A DNA stretch of 64,000 nucleotides, from contig NZ_JABAHZ010000001.1 of assembly GCF_012641265.1 (NCBI RefSeq), positions 1,869,446 to 1,933,445 on the forward strand, in the 5' to 3' direction. The DNA is from Chitinophaga eiseniae. GTDB taxonomy: Bacteria; Bacteroidota; Bacteroidia; Chitinophagales; Chitinophagaceae. Shown here piece by piece: positions 17,984 through 25,650 of this stretch. The notes below the pieces were generated by a model. It had not been told where the DNA came from. It made no database searches and saw nothing but the letters and a program-made list of their open reading frames with translations. A program made the translations under genes and the position numbers. Numbering within the stretch: position 1 is the stretch's first letter; the number at the start of each line of letters is the position of its first letter.

Positions 17984-19780
17984 TTAGCGGTACTCAGTAT
18001 TTTGTACCAGGTTGGTATTCTCCTGCAATTCTGAAGGAGCAAAAGGGAAAACGTAATACCTGGTGGAAAACTGACGTGCTCTCACGACTGTACTGGAATT
18101 TGGCATCAGCATGAGATTACCGTTTGTTCTGTCTACCGTACCATTCAGGCAGTCGTACACATTTTTAATGACTTGCGGCCCTATCTGCCAGCGAACAATA
18201 TCGAACCATCGGAGGCCTTCACCTGCAAGTTCCACTCTGCGCTCACGTCTTACGAGTGTTCGCAGGGATGCCTGGTCCGGATGAGTAACTGCTGTGGCAT
18301 TGGGTAACCCTGCCCTCTGACGAAGTTTATTGATGGCATTGTATACAGATGCGTCTATTTGTCCTGCTTCTATTTTCGCTTCAGCATAAGTTAACAGTAC
18401 TTCTGCATAACGGATCACGATTACATTACCACCGGTCCCCTGCAATGTTGTGGCTCCATAAGGGGTATTCCAATAGTCGTTAAGGTTGCTGAGGTATTTC
18501 TTAAAATTATAGCCGGTGATAGAATTCCCCATATCGCCTTTATAGTTGCTGGGGTTTAGGCTATAGCCATTAGCGCTACCGCCTCCGATAGGTCCTCCAC
18601 CGCCACCAATGGGACCACCTCCACCACCAAACGGACCGCCACCCCCTCCGAAGGGACCGCCACTACCTGCATTCGATGGGGTAATCGGATCAAAATAGAT
18701 ACCATTATAAAACAGCCCGGGACGGATAATTGTGGCATCCAGTCGTCTGTCGCGATTCATATATGGCTGCAGGGGGTTATAAGATGCATCTTCCTGGATA
18801 GTTTTACCATTCAGCGTTTCAAATTCATCTACCAGGCTCTGTGTGACAGCCACCGTTGAGCCACCAACGGGTGCAATAGCATAGCCGGAAAGCGCCTGCT
18901 TAACATTGTACCCCAGTTTGTATTGAATGTCCAGCATCACTTCCCGGTTAGTGGGGCTGTTTTCGATCTGCGGCCGGAACAGGTCTTCGTAATTGGCGTA
19001 TAACTCATAATTGAAGGGAGCTGTCATTAATTGGTTACAGGTAGCAATACAATCATCGTATTTATTGCTGAATAGTTCAATACGCGCTTTCAGCGCCAGC
19101 GCCGCACCGCGGGTAACCCGACCGATATCTTCCTGGCCTGGGTAGCTTACCGGTAAATCCGGTGCAATCAGCGCCAGTTCTTTGATAATAGCATCACGTA
19201 CGATATCTCTTTTCACCTGCTTTTGCAGGCGGCTTTCTGTAAGTGTCATGGTGTGCAGTACAAAGGGCACATCACGGTAAAACTGCGTCAGGATGAAATA
19301 CCGGTAAGCGCGCAGGAAACGGGCTTCTGCTTTCATCCTCGTTTTCAGTGCCGGGGTAACAATGTTATCACCGGCCCTGTCTACATTTTCCAGGAACCAG
19401 TTGCAGGCGTAGATTGCCTGATAGGAGTAGAGGTTAGGCCTGTTGTTATTGGTGCTGGCAGTGAGTGAACCATTGGTAAAATTTTCGTAGTTCAATGCAA
19501 ATGGTCCTCCGCTAAACGCAGTTGCATACAGGGCATTATCAGTATAGCAATCGTTATAGAGAATATTGTCCGCACTCTCCCAGTTAAGATAGCAGCCATT
19601 AATGGCCGCGGTTACATCCTTACTGGTGGTCCAGAATGTTTGATCCGTATACACATCCTTCGGGGACCTGTCCAGGTAATCTTTTTTACAAGCTGTCATC
19701 AGGCTGCAGCAAAAGATTGCAGTTACCACCCGGGAAGCATATTTATGTTGATTGATAGTCATGTTTGTGAATTTTGACAT
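17984..19780 (-). CDS. SusD/RagB-family outer-membrane nutrient-binding lipoprotein
   Basis: SusD-like lid protein of about 598 aa from the ATG at 19780; the open frame extends up to 19822 with GTG and ATG codons overlapping the SusC stop. A lipobox (LMTACKKDY) marks a lipoprotein. SusD hallmarks are present: YLDRSPKD start, RFLRAYRYFILTQFY, TPR-like helices, and the C-terminal RRERRVELAGEGLRWFDIVRW. A striking insertion at 18575-18672 encodes four repeats of GGGGGPFG/GGGGGPIG. It forms the outer-membrane lid over its SusC partner and helps capture oligosaccharides or peptides; the ligand is unknown. Directly downstream of SusC. Confidence 0.95.
   Translation of the reverse strand: MSKFTNMTINQHKYASRVVTAIFCCSLMTACKKDYLDRSPKDVYTDQTFWTTSKDVTAAINGCYLNWESADNILYNDCYTDNALYATAFSGGPFALNYENFTNGSLTASTNNNRPNLYSYQAIYACNWFLENVDRAGDNIVTPALKTRMKAEARFLRAYRYFILTQFYRDVPFVLHTMTLTESRLQKQVKRDIVRDAIIKELALIAPDLPVSYPGQEDIGRVTRGAALALKARIELFSNKYDDCIATCNQLMTAPFNYELYANYEDLFRPQIENSPTNREVMLDIQYKLGYNVKQALSGYAIAPVGGSTVAVTQSLVDEFETLNGKTIQEDASYNPLQPYMNRDRRLDATIIRPGLFYNGIYFDPITPSNAGSGGPFGGGGGPFGGGGGPIGGGGGPIGGGSANGYSLNPSNYKGDMGNSITGYNFKKYLSNLNDYWNTPYGATTLQGTGGNVIVIRYAEVLLTYAEAKIEAGQIDASVYNAINKLRQRAGLPNATAVTHPDQASLRTLVRRERRVELAGEGLRWFDIVRWQIGPQVIKNVYDCLNGTVDRTNGNLMLMPNSSTVVRARQFSTRYYVFPFAPSELQENTNLVQNTEYR
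18575..18672 (-). repeat. Glycine-rich repeat inside susD
   Basis: About 33 codons encode tandem GG-PFGGGG and GG-PIGGGG units (at least four), bracketed by ordinary SusD sequence (PITPSNAGS before, SANGYSLN after). The DNA is built from near-repeats of about 24 bp and is therefore prone to slippage. It likely forms a flexible surface loop. The partner SusC also has a glycine-rich stretch at 22093-22161. Confidence 0.85.
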
Positions 19781-19821
19781 TGAAAAAATCTTTATTTTCT
19801 CATATGTGGTAAGTAGCATCA

Positions 19822-22800
19822 CTAGAAGCCAATGGTGATACCTAAACTATGCAATGTGGTACTTGGATATGCGACTACACCTGCAATCCCTGAAGTTGTT
19901 TCCGGATCCAGCCAATGCCAGAAACCAGGGGCAATAACGAAAAGGTTATTCCCACTATAGTACATACGCACGGAACTCATCCTGACAACCCTGCAGGCAG
20001 ATGCAGGCAGATTATATGAAAAAGTGAGATTGGCCAGTTTCACATAATTAGCTTTCTTCAGCCAGAAGTCTGAAATGGTGGCGTTAGGGTTATTTTGCGT
20101 AAAATTATTCCAGGCGCGTGGGAACTTGCCGGACGGATGATCCGGTGTCCATCGTTCCCAGTAATCTGACACAACTTTATTATTTGCATTTGCTATTTGT
20201 CCGAGTGCAGGTCCCATCAGCACATCCCTGCCTTGTTCACCACGGAATAACAGGCGCAGGCCAAAATTTTTCCACTGTCCTTCCAATGCCACGCCATATC
20301 TGAATGGGGCTACCGCCTGTCCGATTTTCACCCTATCGTACCCGTCAATCTTTCCGTCAGGTTTACCATCCGGCCCGCTCAGGTCCTTATACCGGATATC
20401 GCCTGGCCCTACCTTCGAATTCAGCACCGGAGAACCAGTTACTTCCTGTTGATTCTGGTAAATTCCGTCCGACACCAGGCCCCAGATGGCATACAGATTC
20501 TCACCTTCCACTCTGTCGCTGGCTACCGCCAGGTCTGTTGAGCGCTGCTTCACCCGGTATTCTTCGATCTTATTTATGTTGTAGGAACCATTTGCGGACA
20601 CACTCCAGTTAACGGCGCCTGTCTTACCGCTGTATTTGACATCAAATTCTACCCCCTTATTATACATGCTTCCGGCATTTCCAAATGGGCTGGTCAACCC
20701 ATAGTTGGCTGGTACACTCTGATAGAGCATTAGTCCGTTGGTTTGCTTATGATATGCATCCAGTGTAACACTGAGTTTGTCATTAAACAGGCGGGCATCC
20801 AGGCCTAAGTTCACTACATTCGTCTCCTCCCATTTCACATCCGGATTAAAACCATTCAAGGGCCCTACTGCCGTTTGTACCTGGTTATTGAAGGAGTAGC
20901 TGGAAACAAGCAGCTGGCGGAGATAGGTATAATATCCCACGGAACTATTTCCCAGTATACCCCAGGATGCCCGGAGCTTCAGGAAGTTCAGTGTTTTATT
21001 TAACCGTTCTGCATTTTTATAGAAATCATGGCCGGAAATAATCCAGCCGCCAGAAACTGAAGGGAACAGCTTATAGCGATTCTCTGGCGCAAAAGCGGTG
21101 GTTCCATCCGTTCTGAGTGTGGACTCCAGGATGAACAGATCGTTGTAATTATAGCGCAGGCGTCCAAAAACAGATTGCTGTACCGCTTCGAGTTCACTGC
21201 CAACAGGCGGTTGGTTTCCCTGGCCGGTAGCTACACCTGGTGTTTGTATGGCGGAGTTAAGAAACCCTTCTTTGTGAACCATCAGGTAGTCGGAATAGGC
21301 ATAACCGCGCATGGCTCCTGCCATAATTCCTATTTCATGGTTGCCAAAAATTTTGCTATAGTCAGCCACCACCTGGTAAGTAAGACTATAAGACCTGCTT
21401 GTGGTTTCATCCAGCTTACCCACATAATTAGAAAGAAAAGGCGATTCCACCAGCGGTGCCCCAGCCGGCCCATTCACGTAAACTTCCATTTCACTCAGGA
21501 ACGTTTTCAGCGCGCCTGTTGTATAGTTGAAGCCGAGTGAAGGTTTTACTGACAATCCCTTCAATGGAGTCCATGTTAAACCCAGGTTACCGGTGGTATT
21601 TGCATTGCTTGTCTTGTAACCTGATGGAGATTCCAGGTATGCCTGGGGATTGATCACTACTCCATTGTTGCTGTACGCCCCATTTGCCCATTTCAAAGGA
21701 ATCGTCGGTGAGAAGCTAGCAAGAATTCCCAAGACGTTTCCATCAGGGGTTCCTTGTGAAAAGCCAGGACTCATTACGGGCCCAGACAATGGACTATATG
21801 CAAAACTCAATCCACCAGTCAATGCCAGTTGCTTGCTGAATTTGGTGTTAAGGTTAAACCTGGAGCTGTATCGTTCGTTTTTATTTCCAGGGATATTTCC
21901 ATTCTGTTGCAGGTATTCCAGTGACAAGGAATATTTGGATTTTTTGTCCCCTCCGGATACACTGAGGTTATGCCGCTGCTGTACAGCCGGAATGCGCAAA
22001 ATCTGGTTTTCCCAATTGGTATTTGGGTAATTTACCGGGTCGGAACCATCTTTAAATTTTTGAATCTGATCAGCGGTGTAAGGAGTAAGGGCTGCGCCGC
22101 CGCCACCGATGTTAAAACCACCGCCGGGAAAACCTCCACCGCCGCCGCCTGGCGCCTGCTCGTTGCCGATGGCTTCATTTACCAGTGTGGCCTGCTGCCA
22201 GGAAGGAAGGTAGCTGGGCCTGCGGGTAAAAAAAGTAAGGCCTGCGTAATAATCATAATTTACTCTTACAGCGCCTGTTTGACCCTTCTTGGTGGTCACA
22301 AGCACTACCCCATTGGCAGCACGGATACCATAGATGGCAGCAGAAGCGTCTTTCAGCACTGTAACGGACTCAATATCCTGCGGATTTACCAGGTTGATAT
22401 CTCCTTCAAAGCCATCAATCAGTATAAGCGGCTGCGCGTTGCCAAATCCAAAATTATTACTGGAGGGGTTCGTGGCCTGACCAACATCGGAAGCTGTGGA
22501 TAATATATCAAGACCCGTATTTTTCCCCCGAATCAGCATATTACTGTTCCTCCCACCGGGAGAATAATCCTGGGTAATATCGAAGCCGGGAATTCTGCCA
22601 TTTAATATTTCATAAATGTTGGTGTAGGGCATATTCTCTACATCCTTTGCAGTAATAGTAGACACGGCAGATGTGAGATGATCTCTCTTTTGGGTACCGT
22701 AGCCCACCACTACAACTTCCTTCCCGTTTTCTATTTTCTTCACCAACGTAACGGAAATTGTTTCCGACTTCGTTGTTCTGTACTCCTGGGGTTCATACCC

Positions 22801-23397
22801 CACGAAACTAATGACCAAAATACCCGCTGAATTAGCAGGTATATTAATGGAGAAATTCCCTAATTGATCAGTTACCGTTCCCTGGGTTTGTCCTTTGAGG
22901 GCAACGGAGGCTCCTACCAGTGGATTCCCATCCTCATCCAACACCTTACCGGTGACGGTAATGGGTGGAGCCGGGGGGGGCTCATTCAACATATTATTGC
23001 CCCCCGGCTTTTCACCCGGCTGGTTGGTATTTGGTTTTATGATAATGGTTTTCCCAATAATCGAATATTGGAAGGGCTGGTTACGAAAACAAAGCCGGAG
23101 GACCTCATCAATTCCGGCATTTTTTACATTCATGTCTAAAGGCCGGGCTGTCTTCATCAACTGCGAACTGTATATGAATTCATAGCCGGTTTGTTTCTGA
23201 ATTTCCGCCAATGCTTTCTCAAACGGCAGGTTCTTAACCGAGAGGCTAACTACCTGTGATCGCCCGGTCGCTGCTGCCAGGAGCAGTGTAGTAAGCATTA
23301 AAATAGTCGTCAACTTCATCACACGGAGTGCCTGTCTCGCTGGCAGGCAAGTTTTGGTTGATCGCTGTGCAATGCGCCAGCATGGAATAAATAGCAT
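19822..23397 (-). CDS. SusC/RagA TonB-dependent transporter with STN domain
   Basis: This 1191-aa outer-membrane transporter has a signal region (MKLTTILMLTT...TGRSQ; ATG at 23397 gives a long N-terminus typical of this group), an STN signalling domain (about 48-120), a CarboxypepD_reg-like domain (ITVTGKVLDEDGNPLVGASV, about 147-225), a TonB plug with DASAAIYGIRAANGVVLVTT, and a beta-barrel. The STN domain plus the adjacent FecR and ECF sigma genes indicate surface signalling: substrate binding relays through FecR to release the sigma factor. A glycine-rich insert (AIGNEQAPGGGGGGFPGGG, near residues 413-435) matches a glycine repeat in the partner SusD. Confidence 0.96.
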   Translation of the reverse strand: MLFIPCWRIAQRSTKTCLPARQALRVMKLTTILMLTTLLLAAATGRSQVVSLSVKNLPFEKALAEIQKQTGYEFIYSSQLMKTARPLDMNVKNAGIDEVLRLCFRNQPFQYSIIGKTIIIKPNTNQPGEKPGGNNMLNEPPPAPPITVTGKVLDEDGNPLVGASVALKGQTQGTVTDQLGNFSINIPANSAGILVISFVGYEPQEYRTTKSETISVTLVKKIENGKEVVVVGYGTQKRDHLTSAVSTITAKDVENMPYTNIYEILNGRIPGFDITQDYSPGGRNSNMLIRGKNTGLDILSTASDVGQATNPSSNNFGFGNAQPLILIDGFEGDINLVNPQDIESVTVLKDASAAIYGIRAANGVVLVTTKKGQTGAVRVNYDYYAGLTFFTRRPSYLPSWQQATLVNEAIGNEQAPGGGGGGFPGGGFNIGGGGAALTPYTADQIQKFKDGSDPVNYPNTNWENQILRIPAVQQRHNLSVSGGDKKSKYSLSLEYLQQNGNIPGNKNERYSSRFNLNTKFSKQLALTGGLSFAYSPLSGPVMSPGFSQGTPDGNVLGILASFSPTIPLKWANGAYSNNGVVINPQAYLESPSGYKTSNANTTGNLGLTWTPLKGLSVKPSLGFNYTTGALKTFLSEMEVYVNGPAGAPLVESPFLSNYVGKLDETTSRSYSLTYQVVADYSKIFGNHEIGIMAGAMRGYAYSDYLMVHKEGFLNSAIQTPGVATGQGNQPPVGSELEAVQQSVFGRLRYNYNDLFILESTLRTDGTTAFAPENRYKLFPSVSGGWIISGHDFYKNAERLNKTLNFLKLRASWGILGNSSVGYYTYLRQLLVSSYSFNNQVQTAVGPLNGFNPDVKWEETNVVNLGLDARLFNDKLSVTLDAYHKQTNGLMLYQSVPANYGLTSPFGNAGSMYNKGVEFDVKYSGKTGAVNWSVSANGSYNINKIEEYRVKQRSTDLAVASDRVEGENLYAIWGLVSDGIYQNQQEVTGSPVLNSKVGPGDIRYKDLSGPDGKPDGKIDGYDRVKIGQAVAPFRYGVALEGQWKNFGLRLLFRGEQGRDVLMGPALGQIANANNKVVSDYWERWTPDHPSGKFPRAWNNFTQNNPNATISDFWLKKANYVKLANLTFSYNLPASACRVVRMSSVRMYYSGNNLFVIAPGFWHWLDPETTSGIAGVVAYPSTTLHSLGITIGF
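22093..22161 (-). repeat. Glycine-rich segment inside susC
   Basis: About 23 codons rich in glycine (APGGGGGGFPGGGFNIGGGGAA) between the plug-proximal region and the first barrel strands of SusC. It echoes the glycine-rich repeat in the downstream SusD. Low-complexity DNA, GCC/ACC-rich on the plus strand. Confidence 0.8.
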
Positions 23398-23469
23398 ACC
23401 TTTGTTTTGTTAGAGCTGAAAAATTAAGCAGTCCTTCACACGATTTGTTTTATTAGAAGCTCATCTTCC

Positions 23470-23503
23470 GCCGGGAGTGTGACAGCACTTCCGGCTTTTT
23501 ATT
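23470..23503 (+). terminator. Hairpin with T tract in FecR-SusC spacer
   Basis: GCCGGGAGTG (23470-23479) pairs with CACTTCCGGC (23486-23495) around a 6-nt loop, followed on the plus strand by TTTTTATT. No plus-strand gene precedes it, so it may stop antisense transcription from across susC. As RNA on the minus strand it is a hairpin in the 146-nt FecR-SusC spacer that could affect the message. Confidence 0.45.
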
Positions 23504-23543
23504 CGCCACTGTTTTTATTATTATATACTCTCAATAAGGTTGG

Positions 23544-24737
23544 CTACCTGGGTATTACCGTCAATTTTCTTCCAGTCAACTCAAACTTTACCAGGTTCGT
23601 TTCTTCCAGTATCTTTAATAGTTCCGATAAACTTGCCTTCCTGGAGATTGATCCGCCAAAATTGACCTGCGACACATCTCCCCTGAATTCGACATCTACA
23701 TCATACCAACGTGCCACCTGGCGCATCACCTCCTTAATATTTGTTTCATGGAAACTGAACATCTCCTGTTTCCATGCCACTACTTTTTGTACATCCACGT
23801 CTTTCAGTACTTTGATGTCATTTATTACCTGTGCCTGCTGCCCTGGTTTCAAGACAACCGCCTGCTTATTATTCAATGCCGTTCTTACAGCACCTTCCAG
23901 CAAGGTTACCCTTATGGCCGATTCATCGTCATAGGCGTTTACATTAAAGTGTGTGCCTAATACCGTTACCTCCATATTATTCTTACTTACTTTAAATGGC
24001 ATTCTTGTATCGTGCACTACTTCGAAATAGGCCTCACCGGATAACTGTACTCTTCTTTCCCCGCCGCTAAAGGCCACCGGATAGGTAATGGACGATCCGG
24101 CATTTAACCAGGCCATCGATCCATCTGAAAGCGTTATTTCCACCACTTTACTGCCTCTTGGGTTGGAAAGGGTATTATACAGACCCGATGTAGCAGTTCC
24201 AGATCCTGCCGCAGCATAAATAACCTTCCCCCCTGCTGTTTTCACTACTGTTGTATTACCCTGGTGGATAACAGTACCATCCTGCTGTTCATCCAGTTCT
24301 ACCTTTTCTCCATTCGATAAAGTGATCATCGCCCTGTTTTTAATAGGAGCTACTATATCTTTTGTGGCTAATGCCCCCTTGACAGGCGCCTGTTTAGGTC
24401 GCAGTGCCCAGTAGCCCAGGCCTAGCAACATAATGAGAGATGCCGCCACCGCTATCCGTTTCCAGTTAAATTTGCGGTTGATATGAACCATAGGCGTTTG
24501 TGCGTTAACCTCTTCCAGCAGCAACCGCATCTTGGCATCCCAATCAATACCCGCCTGCTTGTTTTCGGCTTTTACTTTTTCCCAATATAATTGTAGTGCT
24601 TCTTCCAGCGGTTGATCAGTATTAGCTTCTCTAACCAGCAGCAGCAACTGCTCCAGCTCTTCCCGCGAGCAGGTATTGCTGGTATATTTCTCCACCAGCT
24701 CATTTAATTGGCTGTTTATCCCGCTATTGGAATGCAT
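23544..24737 (-). CDS. FecR-family anti-sigma factor
   Basis: About 397 aa from the ATG at 24737; a TTG at 24770 is less likely. The cytoplasmic N-terminus has an anti-sigma-like helical region (QLNELVEKYTSNTCSREELEQLL), then a single membrane segment (about residues 95-115, IAVAASLIMLLGLGYWAL), a periplasmic FecR domain (SNPRGSKVVEITLSDGSMAWLNAGSSITYPVAF) and a C-terminal DUF4974 domain (FHETNIKEVMRQVARWYDVDVEF). It should hold the upstream ECF sigma until the STN domain of SusC signals. Gap to the sigma gene is about 60 nt, and to susC 146 nt. Confidence 0.94.
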   Translation of the reverse strand: MHSNSGINSQLNELVEKYTSNTCSREELEQLLLLVREANTDQPLEEALQLYWEKVKAENKQAGIDWDAKMRLLLEEVNAQTPMVHINRKFNWKRIAVAASLIMLLGLGYWALRPKQAPVKGALATKDIVAPIKNRAMITLSNGEKVELDEQQDGTVIHQGNTTVVKTAGGKVIYAAAGSGTATSGLYNTLSNPRGSKVVEITLSDGSMAWLNAGSSITYPVAFSGGERRVQLSGEAYFEVVHDTRMPFKVSKNNMEVTVLGTHFNVNAYDDESAIRVTLLEGAVRTALNNKQAVVLKPGQQAQVINDIKVLKDVDVQKVVAWKQEMFSFHETNIKEVMRQVARWYDVDVEFRGDVSQVNFGGSISRKASLSELLKILEETNLVKFELTGRKLTVIPR

Positions 24738-24799
24738 AACGATAGTATTACGGAAATTCAAGTCTTCCAATAAGAAGACGTAAACAACATCAACTACTA

Positions 24800-25393
24800 C
24801 TACCCGTTGTTAACTTTTTTTAATTCCAGTGCAAGTAGGGCCAATATGATAGTAATCTTCAGATGACTGAACAGATAAGATTTGATAAAACGCTGAGCAT
24901 CAACAATTTGATTTGCTATTGTACTTGGGGCTATTCCTAACTTTTCGGCAATTTCAGCATGACTAAGGCCTTCCTCCCGGCTCAAACGATATACTTCACG
25001 ACGTTTAGGCGGAAGCAAATCTATGGCTTCCCTCAATTTTTGGTCGTACTCCTGGTGGATTAAACGACTTTCGGGGTCACTACTCTCGGCAATTTGTATA
25101 TTATCCCATGTAATGTCTGTCAATACACGGCTGGTGGATGCCTTTCGGAGAAAATCAATCGACTTGTTACATGCCACCCTGAACAAGAATGCGTCCATAT
25201 TTTCAATCTGGGGCACAACATCCCTCCCAATCCAGATCTTTAAGAACACGTCCATGACTAATTCTTCTGCAACCTGGGCTGACTTTACAATCCCCAATAT
25301 ATAATGATATAATCTCTCCCGGTATGTACTAAACAAAACCTGGAAAGCCTGTTCATCCCCCCCCGCCACCTGTTCCAGAAGTTCGCGATCCAT
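24800..25393 (-). CDS. ECF-type RNA polymerase sigma-70 factor
   Basis: About 197 aa from the ATG at 25393 (a GTG lies one codon upstream). Region 2 (AFQVLFSTYRERLYHYILGI, then VAEELVMDVFLKIW) and region 4 (LPPKRREVYRLSREEGLSHAEIAEKLGIAPSTI) are clear. The last 25 residues are hydrophobic (KITIILALLALELKKV), a tail seen in many Bacteroidota ECF factors of SusCD systems. It should direct RNA polymerase to the SusCD operon under FecR control. Two perfect palindromes lie 50-100 bp upstream of its start. Confidence 0.94.
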   Translation of the reverse strand: MDRELLEQVAGGDEQAFQVLFSTYRERLYHYILGIVKSAQVAEELVMDVFLKIWIGRDVVPQIENMDAFLFRVACNKSIDFLRKASTSRVLTDITWDNIQIAESSDPESRLIHQEYDQKLREAIDLLPPKRREVYRLSREEGLSHAEIAEKLGIAPSTIANQIVDAQRFIKSYLFSHLKITIILALLALELKKVNNG

Positions 25394-25442
25394 CACTTTT
25401 CCTGATTTCTACAATGTGTAATGACTAATAAAATGAGTGCTG

Positions 25443-25490
25443 ATACTTACATAAGTATAATCGCAATTTAATACAATTCATAGAATTGTA
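25443..25490. promoter_or_regulatory. Two adjacent palindromes upstream of ECF sigma gene
   Basis: ATACTTA-CA-TAAGTAT (25443-25458) and TACAATTC-ATA-GAATTGTA (25472-25490) are both perfect inverted repeats within 50 bp, lying 50-97 bp upstream of the sigma start. They could be operator sites or short hairpins in the leader. No regulator can be assigned from sequence. Confidence 0.45.
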
Positions 25491-25564
25491 ATGATATATC
25501 TAATCAGGCTGTTTAACGTACAAGCCAATACCACTTAAGTGTTAGCCTGTACCAACCAAATAAT

Positions 25565-25599
25565 AAATCCCCATGCAGCCAGTTGCCGCATGGGGATTT
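25565..25599 (-). terminator. Terminator of the SusCD-ABC operon
   Basis: A perfect 12-bp stem AAATCCCCATGC (25565-25576) / GCATGGGGATTT (25588-25599) with an 11-nt loop lies about 50 nt after the stop of the permease gene. On the minus strand it ends in TTTATTA. It separates this operon from the sigma gene at 24800-25393. Confidence 0.75.
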
Positions 25600-25650
25600 A
25601 CCGTTATACGGAGAAGCAACTCTTTCGTTGGCCGTCTCCAATATGACTCC

